DNA of 64,000 nucleotides from Pradoshia sp. D12 (lineage in GTDB: Bacteria; Bacillota; Bacilli; Bacillales; Pradoshiaceae), in the NCBI RefSeq assembly GCF_008935075.1, contig NZ_CP044545.1, forward strand, positions 3,599,587-3,663,586, read 5' to 3'. Numbering within the stretch: the first letter of the stretch is position 1; the number at the start of each line of letters is the position of its first letter. The position numbers and the translations under genes were made by a program. Shown one piece after another: positions 54,817 to 62,989 of the stretch. The notes beneath the pieces were generated by a model. It worked only from the letters and a program-made list of their open reading frames with translations, did no database searches and was not told the DNA's origin.

Positions 54817-56082
54817 ATGAAATCAAAAGCTGTCGCATTCGCTGCCGTCGCCATACTTTCTGCAACATATGCAGGATCTGCATCTGCCGATTCCAATTCA
54901 TATACAATAAAAAAAGGAGATACCTTGTCGGCTATTGCCAATAAAAGCGGAACAACTGTAGCTGCTCTTAAACAAGCAAACCAACTAAAATCCGACTTGA
55001 TTTATCCCAACCAAGTATTAAAGATTATATCTACTAGTCCTACCAAACCGGCAACAACTAAAAAGACCGCCCAAGCCAAAATTCCTTCCCAGACAAGCTC
55101 TGCTAAAACATATAAAGTTGTATCAGGAGACAGCCTCTCAAAGATTGCAGCCAAGTATAAAGTCTCCATTAACAATCTAATAGAGTGGAATAATCTAAAA
55201 AGTACCATCATTTATCCAAATCAGGTGCTTAAAGTTTCAAGGACTACAGCGGTTATTAATCAACCAGTCACTACATCCCCTAAGTCCCCCTCTACCTCAA
55301 AAACTACAGTGTATGTCGTGAAGAGTGGCGATAGCCTAAGCCAAATTGGAAAAAAGTACGGATTAACGGTAGCCAAGCTAAAAACCCTTAACAATCTTAA
55401 GTCCGATTTAATTTATGTTGGGCAGAAACTAAAGGTGGCAGTTCTGACTACAACCAATCCACCCAAACAGCCAACTGTACCTAAAACTCCAACTCCATCA
55501 ACCAATACAACATACTCTGTAAGGGGCGGAGATACGTTGGGCAGAATCAGTCAGCAATATGGAATGACAGTGGCACAGTTAAAATCATTAAATAACCTTA
55601 AATCAGATATGATTTATGTAGGACAAACACTAAAGTTATCAGGTAACTCTGCAAGCAAACCAGCTCCTAAACAAGATGAAATTGTACGAGATGATTCAGA
55701 TAGTCAAATCGGCAATTCCACTTTCACTTCTAGGCTAATCGATGAAAGTAAAAAGGTTATTGGAACCAAATATGTCTTTGGCGGCACCAGCACATCAGGC
55801 TTTGACTGCAGTGGTTTTATCTATTATGTATTTAATAAGGCTGGATATGATATTAATCGCTACTCAGCAGCAGGCTATTATGACCGTTCTTATTATGTAG
55901 ATAATCCGAAGCCGGGCGATTTAGTATTCTTCGAAAATACCTATAAAAAAGGCATTTCACATTTAGGCATTTATATAGGAAATAATCAGTTCATTAACGC
56001 AGACAATAGCGGCGTTAGAATTGTAAGCTTAAGTAATTCATATTATAAGAAGCACTTTTCTAGTTTCAAGAGATTCTATTAA
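54817..56082 (+). CDS. Secreted LysM-NlpC/P60 DL-endopeptidase (LytE/LytF-type)
   Basis: The 421-residue exported protein has a signal peptide (1-25, ASA), four LysM peptidoglycan-binding repeats (about 27-70, 95-140, 165-208, 230-273; each with YxVxxGDxLxxIxxxY/SG and a final YPNQ or YVGQ), and an NlpC/P60 domain (about 315-421) with Cys331 in FDCSGF and His382 in GISHLGIYIG. It cleaves the D-gamma-Glu-meso-DAP bond and is typical of cell-separation and elongation hydrolases. LysM number (4) is between CwlS and LytF. A GGGGGAG ribosome-binding site precedes the ATG. It is followed by a strong terminator. Confidence 0.93.
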   Translation: MKSKAVAFAAVAILSATYAGSASADSNSYTIKKGDTLSAIANKSGTTVAALKQANQLKSDLIYPNQVLKIISTSPTKPATTKKTAQAKIPSQTSSAKTYKVVSGDSLSKIAAKYKVSINNLIEWNNLKSTIIYPNQVLKVSRTTAVINQPVTTSPKSPSTSKTTVYVVKSGDSLSQIGKKYGLTVAKLKTLNNLKSDLIYVGQKLKVAVLTTTNPPKQPTVPKTPTPSTNTTYSVRGGDTLGRISQQYGMTVAQLKSLNNLKSDMIYVGQTLKLSGNSASKPAPKQDEIVRDDSDSQIGNSTFTSRLIDESKKVIGTKYVFGGTSTSGFDCSGFIYYVFNKAGYDINRYSAAGYYDRSYYVDNPKPGDLVFFENTYKKGISHLGIYIGNNQFINADNSGVRIVSLSNSYYKKHFSSFKRFY

Positions 56083-56087
56083 ACTCA

Positions 56088-56121
56088 GGATCCAGCCTAA
56101 TTGTTAGGCTGGATTTTTTTA
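56088..56121 (+). terminator. Terminator of the endopeptidase gene
   Basis: ATCCAGCCTAA (56090-56100) pairs with TTAGGCTGGAT (56104-56114), followed by TTTTTT. Confidence 0.88.
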
Positions 56122-56251
56122 TTACATTATAGGTACTCTTAAATTAATATTAATTAATAAAAGTACTATATGTAATTTCTTCGTTTCAATCATATATAAA
56201 TATTATATAATATAAATAGATTGTTATATTTTGTAGAAAACGGGGAGCTAT

Positions 56252-57190
56252 ATGAGAACAGATAGAACAAAAAAGAAAAAGATGAAAACGTGGAAGAAAA
56301 TCGTTTTGGGAATTATAGGGCTATTTGTTTTAGTTGGCAGTGTATTTGCCTTTACGGTGTATCGTTCCTTCGACAATGCGTTAGACGCAATGCATGATCC
56401 TATCGATCGGGATGGTTCTAAAAAGAGGGTAGAAAAGGTCAGCTTGAAGGATAAGACACCTTTTTCTGTACTTTTATTAGGTGTAGATGAAAGAGAAGGC
56501 GATAAGGGACGCTCCGATACGATGATTGTTCTGACGGTAAATCCAATCCTCGAATCAGTCAAAATGGTAAGTATCCCACGTGATACAAGAACGGAAATTA
56601 TCGGAAAAGGGGTAGATGATAAAATCAACCATGCGTTTGCATTTGGTGGTGTGGAAATGTCTATGGATACAGTAGAGAACCTCCTTGATATTCCGATTGA
56701 TTATTATGCACAGGTTAACATGGAAGGATTTAAAGATATCGTCGATGCTGTTGGTGGTGTTACTGTTGTAAATGATCTTGATTTTACAGCTGATGGTCAT
56801 CACTTCGCAGAAGGAACCCTTAATTTGAATGGCGAGAAGGCCCTGGCATATTCACGAATGAGATATGAGGATCCACGCGGTGATTTCGGGCGCCAAATGA
56901 GACAAAGGCAAGTGATCCAGGCAGTCCTTAACAAAGGCGCCAGCCTTTCTTCTCTAACCCGCTTTGATGGGATTTTTGAGGCACTCGGTGATAATGTAAA
57001 AACAGATATCAGCTTCTCCCAAATGGTCAGCATTCAGCAAAACTACAAGGAAGCAGCAAAGTCATTAGAACAGCTGCAGCTTGAGGGGCAAGGAACAAAA
57101 ATAAATAAAATTTATTATTATATTCCTTCCGATGAATCTCTGACTAACCTTCAGGATACGTTAAAGAAACATTTACAAATCAATAAGTAA
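56252..57190 (+). CDS. tagU: TagU (LytR), LCP family wall teichoic acid ligase
   Basis: The 312-residue protein has a basic N-terminal tail (RTDRTKKKKMKTWKK), one membrane helix (about 15-38), and an LCP domain with VLLLGVDEREGDKGRSDTM, MVSIPRDTRTEIIGKG, YAQVNMEGFKDIVDAVGG and AYSRMRYEDPRGDFGRQMRQ. The order of motifs, GDKGR-SD, IIGKG and RGDFGRQ, agrees closely with B. subtilis TagU/LytR. It moves teichoic acid from undecaprenyl diphosphate to peptidoglycan. mnaA lies downstream, as in B. subtilis. Its terminator is interrupted by the IS element. Confidence 0.93.
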   Translation: MRTDRTKKKKMKTWKKIVLGIIGLFVLVGSVFAFTVYRSFDNALDAMHDPIDRDGSKKRVEKVSLKDKTPFSVLLLGVDEREGDKGRSDTMIVLTVNPILESVKMVSIPRDTRTEIIGKGVDDKINHAFAFGGVEMSMDTVENLLDIPIDYYAQVNMEGFKDIVDAVGGVTVVNDLDFTADGHHFAEGTLNLNGEKALAYSRMRYEDPRGDFGRQMRQRQVIQAVLNKGASLSSLTRFDGIFEALGDNVKTDISFSQMVSIQQNYKEAAKSLEQLQLEGQGTKINKIYYYIPSDESLTNLQDTLKKHLQINK

Positions 57191-57197
57191 ATAAAAG

Positions 57198-57207
57198 AAA
57201 CGGATTA
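57198..57207. terminator. Left half of the tagU terminator, split by the IS element
   Basis: AAACGGATTA before the IS and AGCAGTGCGCTTAATCCG after it join (one TTA of the target duplication removed) into a perfect 10-bp stem CGGATTAAGC/GCTTAATCCG with a 5-base loop and T-runs on both sides. The right half lies at 58686-58710. Confidence 0.85.
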
Positions 57208-57261
57208 TGTACTGCACCCTAAAAGTTAGAGTTTGAATCTAAACTTTTGGGGTGTTTATTT

Positions 57262-57828
57262 ATGGCCAAATATAGTGAAAAATTCAAATTAATGATCGTA
57301 AAAGAATACCAGGAAGGAAAACTGTCATATAAACTCCTGGCTCAGAAATATAGATTACCTTCCCAATCTCCGATTTTAAGATGGGTTAAACTCTATGAGA
57401 AATTTGGACATGAAGGATTAAGAAGAAAGACTCAAAAGGACGTTTATCCTGTTCAATTCAAGATGGATGTATTAAGCTTTATGAAAAGAACAGGTTCTTC
57501 AGAAATAGATACTGCCCTGCAATTCGGGATCACGAATCCTCCAATGATTAATTTGTGGAAGAAGGCTTTTCATGAGGGTGGAACTGAAGCACTGGATAAA
57601 CCGAAAGGACGGCCACCCATGTCTGATAAAGCGAAGAATAAGAGGATAAATAAAAACAAAGAACAAAAAGATATGACGTACGAACAAAAATTGGAGCGAG
57701 AAAATGAACTCCTTCGCTTGGAGAATGATTACTTAAAAAAGTTGAGAGCTTTTCGGATGGATCCGGAAGGCTATCTCGAAAAGCACAGGCAGCGTTATCA
57801 TTCGAACTCAAAGAAAACTACCGATTAA
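57262..57828 (+). CDS. IS3-family OrfA, helix-turn-helix transposase subunit
   Basis: The 188-residue protein from ATG 57262 has two helix-turn-helix units (KYSEKFKLMIVKEYQEGK and LSFMKRTGSSEIDTALQFG regions) and a C-terminal leucine-zipper-like stretch (ERENELLRLENDYLKKL) that leads into the slippery site A AAA AAG at 57735-57741. OrfA binds the IS ends. The stop overlaps the orfB start (TAATG). A GGGGTG ribosome-binding site lies seven bases before the ATG; an upstream TTG is less likely. Confidence 0.9.
   Translation: MAKYSEKFKLMIVKEYQEGKLSYKLLAQKYRLPSQSPILRWVKLYEKFGHEGLRRKTQKDVYPVQFKMDVLSFMKRTGSSEIDTALQFGITNPPMINLWKKAFHEGGTEALDKPKGRPPMSDKAKNKRINKNKEQKDMTYEQKLERENELLRLENDYLKKLRAFRMDPEGYLEKHRQRYHSNSKKTTD
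57735..57741 (+). promoter_or_regulatory. Programmed -1 frameshift slippery heptamer
   Basis: The heptamer A AAA AAG is in phase with orfA (TTA AAA AAG). The -1 frame is open from here through the orfB start (it reads ELKENYRLMDVLC at the join), so slippage makes an OrfAB fusion transposase. Confidence 0.75.
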
Positions 57829-58655
57829 TGGATGTATTATGTATAGTAGGCCTGCCAGAGTCCACCTATCATTATCATATAAAAATGATGGAGAAAGAAA
57901 ATCCAAATCAGGAGCTTGAAGATTGTATCCAAGCTATTTTTGAAGAGAATCATGGCAACTATGGATACCATCGAATCCACCTGGAATTGAGGAACAGGGG
58001 GATTCAAGTGAATCATAAGAAAGTGCAGCGCATCATGAAAAAACTTGGGCTCAAAGGAGATAAATTCAGAAGGAAATCACGTCGGTACAGCTCTTATAAA
58101 GGGAACGTTGGGACCGTGGCGAAGAACCGCATTCAACGTCGTTTTCACACAAATATTTACCATCAAAAATTAGCCACAGACATCACAGAATTTAAATGCA
58201 AAGACGGCGTAAAACTTTACCTAAATCCCATCATGGATTTATTCAATGGTGAAATTCTTTCATATGGTATCAACTTCAGCCCGACTTTAGATTTTGCCCT
58301 TCGACCTCTGGAAGAAGCGCTAGAAATTGTGAAAGACTCTCCCTTTAGGACAACAGTTCACTCTGATCAGGGATGGCACTATCAACATATTAAATGGGTG
58401 AAAACTCTTAAGAAAAATAAGGTATTCCAAAGTATGTCCCGGAAAGGAAACTGTTTAGATAACTCACCTATGGAGAACTTCTTTGGTTTATTAAAACAAG
58501 AAATGTATTATGGGGTAGCGTTATGTACCTATGAGGAACTCAAAATGAAGATTGAAGAATATATTCATTACTATAATTACAAACGTATTAAAGTAAAATT
58601 AGCTGGCATGAGCCCGGTTGAATACCGTCTCCACACCAGCCAATTAGCTGCATAA
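57828..58655 (+). CDS. IS3-family OrfB, DDE integrase-type transposase
   Basis: The 275-residue protein contains the HTH_21 region (NHGNYGYHRIHLELRN, about 40-55) and an rve DDE domain with Asp in ATDITEFKCKDG, Asp in VHSDQGWHYQH and Glu in NSPMENFFGLLKQEMYYG, i.e. the D, D, E triad with the normal spacing. All motifs are intact, so the element may be active. It is normally made as an OrfAB fusion by -1 frameshifting. The ATG-start OrfB alone may act as a regulator. Confidence 0.93.
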   Translation: MDVLCIVGLPESTYHYHIKMMEKENPNQELEDCIQAIFEENHGNYGYHRIHLELRNRGIQVNHKKVQRIMKKLGLKGDKFRRKSRRYSSYKGNVGTVAKNRIQRRFHTNIYHQKLATDITEFKCKDGVKLYLNPIMDLFNGEILSYGINFSPTLDFALRPLEEALEIVKDSPFRTTVHSDQGWHYQHIKWVKTLKKNKVFQSMSRKGNCLDNSPMENFFGLLKQEMYYGVALCTYEELKMKIEEYIHYYNYKRIKVKLAGMSPVEYRLHTSQLAA

Positions 58656-58711
58656 TAAAAACTCTAACTTTTTGGGGTCACATCATTAAGCAGTGCGCTT
58701 AATCCGTTTTA

Positions 58712-58876
58712 TCATTTATAGATATTTTTGATTTCCGATTTAATTTCTTCGATGAATTCCTTTGTAGTCAATGTTTCATCCGTTGTTCCACGAGTGTAGG
58801 CATTTCTGATTAGGTCCATAAATGCTCTTGTCTGAGTATCTTCAGTCTCTCTGTATTTTAGTTCATTTGCCATCAT
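58712..58876 (-). CDS. Small unknown protein (54 residues)
   Basis: After GGAGGAG the minus strand reads MMANELKYRETEDTQTRAFM, then DLIRNAYTRGTTDETLTTKE and a helical end (EIKSEIKNIYK). The protein is acidic and probably a helical bundle, with no membrane segment. A diverged paralog lies at 61540-61701, on the other side of mnaA and the ROK gene, so this pair may be a small gene family. The stop codon lies beside the terminator shared with tagU. No known family recognised. Confidence 0.65.
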   Translation of the reverse strand: MMANELKYRETEDTQTRAFMDLIRNAYTRGTTDETLTTKEFIEEIKSEIKNIYK

Positions 58877-58982
58877 ACTTTTCTCCTCCAAAAAACCATT
58901 ACCTAATTATACAAATTAATCTATATGTTGTAAATATATGAAAGATTTTGACACATAATAGTAATGCTGCTGAAACAACCAT

Positions 58983-60134
58983 CTACTTAGATGACAAAAA
59001 ATCTACCGGTCTTTTGTTTCTTTCCCTTTTATAATAGAGAATGGCCTCGACAATACGCCTGGATGCTTCCCCATCTCCATAGGGATTGGATGCTTTCGCC
59101 ATTTCGGCATGCGCCCCTTCATCTGATAAAAGCTCATTTGCCATATTGAATATAACATCCTCATCTGTACCTGCGAGCCTCAATGTACCGGCTTCTATTC
59201 CTTCCGGCCGCTCTGTTGTGTCTCTTAAAACCAATACCGGGACTCCAAGAGATGGAGCTTCTTCCTGAACACCGCCTGAATCAGTCAGGATTAAATACGA
59301 TCTGGATGCAAAGTTATGAAAATCAATCACATCCAACGGTTCAATTAAATGAATTCGTGGATTTTCACCCAAAATTTCAGCTGCCAGTTCTCTAACGACA
59401 GGATTTAAGTGGACAGGATAGACCACTTGAATATTCTCGTGAACTTCAGTCAAATGCTGAATGGCTTTAAACATATTACGCATTGGCTGTCCCTGGTTCT
59501 CCCGGCGATGTGCGGTCATTAAAACAAGACGGTCTTCGCCCACAGCATCTAAAATAGGATGGGAATAGGATTCTTTTACGGTTGTTTTCAATGCATCAAT
59601 CGCTGTGTTTCCGGTGATAAAGATTGAATCCTCCGGTTTATTTTCATTTAACAAATTGAGTTTGGATTGATAGGTAGGTGAAAAATGTAAATCACTTAAG
59701 ACTCCAGTAAGCTGACGATTCATTTCCTCAGGATACGGAGAATATTTATTATGTGTCCGTAAACCTGCTTCGACATGCCCAACCGGGATGGAATGATAAA
59801 ATGCTGCAAGGCTTGCTACGAAGGTTGTTGTCGTATCACCATGTACAAGCACCATATCCGGTTTAACCTCACCCATTACCTCGTGAAGCCCTTCAAGTGC
59901 ACGGGTCGTAATTCCTGCCAATGTTTGTTTATCTCTCATAATATTCAAATCATAATCCGGTTTAATATCAAATATATCAAGTACCTGATCAAGCATTTGA
60001 CGATGCTGAGCTGTTACCGTAACAATCGTTTCAATTTGCTCTGGATACTTTTCTAACTCTTTAACCAAGGGAGCCATTTTAATCGCTTCCGGCCTTGTAC
60101 CAAAAACAGTCATTACCTTTATTTTTTGAGCCAT
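58983..60134 (-). CDS. mnaA: MnaA, UDP-N-acetylglucosamine 2-epimerase (non-hydrolysing)
   Basis: The 383-residue GT-B-fold enzyme starts MAQKIKVMTVFGTRPEAIKM, and contains HGDTTTTFV, GHVEAGLRTHNKYSPYPEEM, TAHRRENQG and LTDSGGVQEEAPSLGVPVLV, all standard. It makes UDP-ManNAc from UDP-GlcNAc for TagA. An AAGGAG ribosome-binding site precedes the ATG. It is co-located with tagU and gtaB as in B. subtilis. No terminator was found downstream. Confidence 0.96.
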   Translation of the reverse strand: MAQKIKVMTVFGTRPEAIKMAPLVKELEKYPEQIETIVTVTAQHRQMLDQVLDIFDIKPDYDLNIMRDKQTLAGITTRALEGLHEVMGEVKPDMVLVHGDTTTTFVASLAAFYHSIPVGHVEAGLRTHNKYSPYPEEMNRQLTGVLSDLHFSPTYQSKLNLLNENKPEDSIFITGNTAIDALKTTVKESYSHPILDAVGEDRLVLMTAHRRENQGQPMRNMFKAIQHLTEVHENIQVVYPVHLNPVVRELAAEILGENPRIHLIEPLDVIDFHNFASRSYLILTDSGGVQEEAPSLGVPVLVLRDTTERPEGIEAGTLRLAGTDEDVIFNMANELLSDEGAHAEMAKASNPYGDGEASRRIVEAILYYKRERNKRPVDFLSSK

Positions 60135-60492
60135 GGGAATCTCCTTTATCTACGTAAAACGACTTTAACTCTTAACTAATATTTGTTCCTATAACTTATA
60201 TTATCAAGTAAGCTCATTAGAGACAAAGAAAGTATTGAACTTTATTGATATATCCTAATTCCACTAAATAAATTGGCCTAATTCTGCTCACTCATTAGTC
60301 AATTTAATATAACAAAAAGTTAATTAATAAACATTTAAGGAGATATCTTCATGAAACCAAACCTGCATTTCGTATTCTTAATAAAATTATCCTCTGGATT
60401 ATTGCAATGTAGTTAGCTATTCTATTGAAATAGAAACTTAACAGGACCTATCCAACCATCTAATGATATTTAAATTCCTATATCTTTTGTCT
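60135..60492. other. Intergenic region between mnaA and the ROK gene
   Basis: AT-rich. It includes a 21-codon plus-strand ORF at 60351-60416 with AAGGAGAT before it (MKPNLHFVFLIKLSSGLLQC), which may be chance or the start of a lost gene. Nothing else was supported. Confidence 0.4.
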
Positions 60493-61362
60493 TCATTCAT
60501 TCAAATGGTAATATAAAGCGCCTACCAAATTAGCTCGATTTTTTAAAGGTGAAATGCAAATTGCTGATGCATCATTATATCCATAAAGTTTCAAGTGAGA
60601 TGTCAACATAGGTAAGAAGGTTTCACTCAGGGTAATGCCTCCGTTGATAATAATTCTTTCTGGATTAATGATAAAATGTAAATTTGATATAAAGAGGGCA
60701 AGGCCGCTGTAAAAATCTGAAACAATTCGGTCAAGTCCGTAATCCCCTTGCCCATACTTATAAAATATTTCTTCTCCTGATACCTCTTCCATTTCTATTC
60801 CCAAATAAGCAGCATACCTCCGGCGCACACCTTTTATACCAGAAATTGAATTTAATTTAGAAGTTCCACTCATTGATTGAGTATAGATAGATCCAAATTC
60901 TCCTGTCATTAACTCGCTTCCTCTATATAATTTACCATTGAGAAAAATGCCTCCACCCACTCCTGTACCGATCGATATACTGATAAAGTTATCTAACTCT
61001 TTAGCTTCTCCCAGCCACTTTTCCGCGTAAACTGCGCAATTCCCATCGTTTTCAATAGTTACTTTCAATTCTGGAACAATATCACCCATCCAGTTTTTAA
61101 TATGCTTATCTTGAAGATCCTGAAACGCTCCACTCTTTATGATTTTTCCTTCAGTTGAGTCAATAATACCTGCGCTGCTTATGGCAACTCCACTTACTTT
61201 ATCTTTATTTTGTAAAATAAGCTCTTTTATACTTTCTAATATAGAAGAACCATCTTTCCCTTCAGAAGAAAAATTATTAAATGCAGATATCTGTCCTATT
61301 TCATTCATCCAGCAATATTTAACACTTGTTGCCCCTATATCAAACACAAGATACCATGCCAT
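60493..61362 (-). CDS. ROK-family sugar kinase or regulator-like protein, lacking the zinc motif
   Basis: The 289-residue protein has the ROK ATP-binding start MAWYLVFDIGATSVKYCWMN, the Asp-containing VTIENDGNCAVYAEKWLG (catalytic region, about 102-119), SISIGTGVGGGIF and INPERIIINGG. In most ROK kinases a His and a CxCGxxGCxE zinc site follow the SIGTGVGGG block; here it reads TGEFGSIYTQSMSGTS with no cysteines. It may still be a kinase (for example for ManNAc or glucose) with an altered loop. Its neighbour mnaA makes a relation to amino sugar metabolism possible. Confidence 0.8.
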   Translation of the reverse strand: MAWYLVFDIGATSVKYCWMNEIGQISAFNNFSSEGKDGSSILESIKELILQNKDKVSGVAISSAGIIDSTEGKIIKSGAFQDLQDKHIKNWMGDIVPELKVTIENDGNCAVYAEKWLGEAKELDNFISISIGTGVGGGIFLNGKLYRGSELMTGEFGSIYTQSMSGTSKLNSISGIKGVRRRYAAYLGIEMEEVSGEEIFYKYGQGDYGLDRIVSDFYSGLALFISNLHFIINPERIIINGGITLSETFLPMLTSHLKLYGYNDASAICISPLKNRANLVGALYYHLNE

Positions 61363-61539
61363 GGTTTTTCACCACCTGATCATAAAATGTAAAGTAATGG
61401 TCCAGTATTCATATACTACGAGAAGAAGCTCCCAATATGTCTTACTATATTCTTCCACAATTTTCATTCTATATTTAACCGTTATAAATAAAAACCCCAG
61501 AAGTAAGATATATAGTCTAACTTTTAGGCGCAGCAAATT

Positions 61540-61701
61540 TTACGTATAAATGCTCATTAACTTTAATTTAATCTCTCTTCGGCAAATTCCTGGTTTGTAA
61601 AGAGGGACTGTTGTACCCTTTTCATAAGCTGATTTGATTACATCGATAAATGCTATCACATGTCGGTTATCGTGGTCTTTACATTTTCTTTCCTTCTCCA
61701 T
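61540..61701 (-). CDS. Small unknown protein (53 residues), diverged paralog
   Basis: The frame reads MEKERKCKDHDNRHVIAFID and VIKSAYEKGTTVPLYKP, resembling the protein at 58712-58876 (AFMDLIRNAYTRGTT). After GTT the similarity continues in a neighbouring frame (LFTNQEFAEE versus TTKEFIEE) and returns near the end (EIKLKLMSIYT versus EIKSEIKNIYK), which suggests compensating frameshifts. The frame itself is open with a GGGAGAT ribosome-binding site. It may be decaying. Confidence 0.45.
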   Translation of the reverse strand: MEKERKCKDHDNRHVIAFIDVIKSAYEKGTTVPLYKPGICRREIKLKLMSIYT

Positions 61702-62292
61702 AACTAAAATCTCCCTTTCTGATTACACAAAATTCAGTGTCTTGGTAAATAATTAATTTGGCTATATTGAAAGCTTAACTAATATCTCAAAATTTATTTA
61801 TGCTTAAGAAAATAACCCATTTCTTATACCCTTATACTGCTTCCAAACCCCTAGAAATATATGGATAATATTTTTTTTATCGCACAACGAGCCAACTTTT
61901 AACCAACGACTAAAAAGTTAATACAGGACCATATAACCACTAGTAAATAATTCGTGGCAACTTAGACCTGTTCATAAAATGAGGATTTCGGGGACTCAAT
62001 AGGACAATGCCTCCCTAAAAAGATTAAAAGATCATATTGCAAAAAATAGATTATAGTATTGGTGCAGTTTTAAAAAAATATAATCACTTTTTTTAAACAG
62101 ATTTCTACCCTTTCAAAACAACCCTTCCTTAAATAATCTATCCATTTAAAATTCCTATCCTATCAAAATAATTTTCTCGCAGACCAAAACAACTATATCG
62201 AACAGGCTATTTCAGACGCTAAAAAACTTACTGAAATAGCCTATTCAGACGGAAACCAACGTGTTAATATTCGGAAAAGAAAGAGGTGAACT
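61702..62292. other. AT-rich intergenic region
   Basis: No coding frame, RNA gene or promoter could be supported over most of this 590-base region. The exception is a 12-bp inverted repeat at 62204-62242. It lies upstream of the small membrane-anchored protein gene. Confidence 0.5.
62204..62242. repeat. 12-bp perfect inverted repeat upstream of the 106-codon gene
   Basis: AGGCTATTTCAG (62204-62215) and CTGAAATAGCCT (62231-62242) pair around a 15-base loop. There is no good T-run, so it is not a standard terminator. It lies 50 bases before the start codon. Confidence 0.5.
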
Positions 62293-62613
62293 ATGAAGCG
62301 AATATGGATTACTGGTGTAACAGCTCTACTGTGTATTGGATTTTTAGTCTATGGGAATAACCATTATCATGCGGAAATTCAGGAGACCCGTGCAAAAGCG
62401 TACAAGCAATACACGGAGGATCAGGCAAACCAGAGCTTAGAAGAAGCACAACTCGAAAAGGAAAGAAAATCAATTAATGGCCAGCAGCAAAAAAAGCTAG
62501 TAGAAGCACAAAAAGTGATTAAAAAAGTGTACGATGACTCAAAGTATCAAAGTACTGAATTAAAAGGAGTACTACAGGACCTATCTCCTCTGATTAAACA
62601 AAAAGGAGACTGA
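62293..62613 (+). CDS. Small membrane-anchored coiled-coil protein
   Basis: The 106-residue protein has one N-terminal hydrophobic segment (about 4-22, WITGVTALLCIGFLVYG) and then a highly charged helix (HAEIQETRAKAYKQYTEDQA to the end) with coiled-coil character. It could be a signal-anchor or an exported helical protein. AGAGGTG precedes the ATG by five bases. A strong terminator overlaps its stop codon. No family was recognised. Confidence 0.65.
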   Translation: MKRIWITGVTALLCIGFLVYGNNHYHAEIQETRAKAYKQYTEDQANQSLEEAQLEKERKSINGQQQKKLVEAQKVIKKVYDDSKYQSTELKGVLQDLSPLIKQKGD

Positions 62614-62647
62614 ACTGACTAGACTTTAGAGTGTTCAGTCTTTTTTT
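62608..62647 (+). terminator. Terminator of the 106-codon gene
   Basis: GACTGAAC (62608-62615) pairs with GTTCAGTC (62633-62640), followed by seven T. The left arm overlaps the stop codon. Confidence 0.88.
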
Positions 62648-62750
62648 CGTAAAAAGAATCCGTCCTTTTACCTATTTTCGGAACGAAAGGATTATTTTAG
62701 AATTAGAAAGGAATATACATTTTATATACTGAACAAAATGAGGTGCTAAA

Positions 62751-62927
62751 ATGATAATCCTAAAACATATTTGGTATAAATACAAACTAAAATATCTTAT
62801 CAATAAAACAGATTCCTGCAATAACCCCAAATTGAAAAAAGAATTAAACAAAAAAATATATAATTTACATTTAAAGCTTAATGAAATCGAGAAATTTTAC
62901 ATTTCAGGCGAACAATACAATAGATGA
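62751..62927 (+). CDS. Small basic protein (58 residues)
   Basis: The frame reads MIILKHIWYKYKLKYLINKT, then DSCNNPKLKKELNKKIYNLH, and ends ISGEQYNR. It has a GAGGTG ribosome-binding site five bases before the ATG. It is lysine-rich with a helical, coiled-coil-like middle. No family recognised. The frame is short, so expression is not certain. Confidence 0.5.
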   Translation: MIILKHIWYKYKLKYLINKTDSCNNPKLKKELNKKIYNLHLKLNEIEKFYISGEQYNR

Positions 62928-62940
62928 TTCCTTCATTTAA

Positions 62941-62980
62941 ATGGAGTAGAATTCAGGACGCTCTGACCATTCTACTCCAT
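62941..62980 (-). terminator. Likely terminator of gtaB
   Basis: ATGGAGTAGAAT (62941-62952) and ATTCTACTCCAT (62969-62980) form a 12-bp stem, but the T-run is weak. It is placed directly after gtaB on the minus strand and could serve the small plus-strand ORF as well. Confidence 0.55.
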
Positions 62981-62989
62981 ATAACAAAC

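Larger units (their letters stand above)
57208..58685 (+). mobile_element. IS3-family (IS150-type) insertion sequence, complete
   Basis: The element is 1478 bp. Left end TGTACTGCACCCTAAAAG and right end (complement) TGATGTGACCCCAAAAAG form imperfect inverted repeats (about 27 bp, ending in TTAGAGTTT). A 3-bp target duplication TTA flanks it (57205-57207 and 58686-58688). It carries orfA and orfB in the order and overlap typical of IS3. The insertion is in the loop-side of the tagU terminator. Confidence 0.92.
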
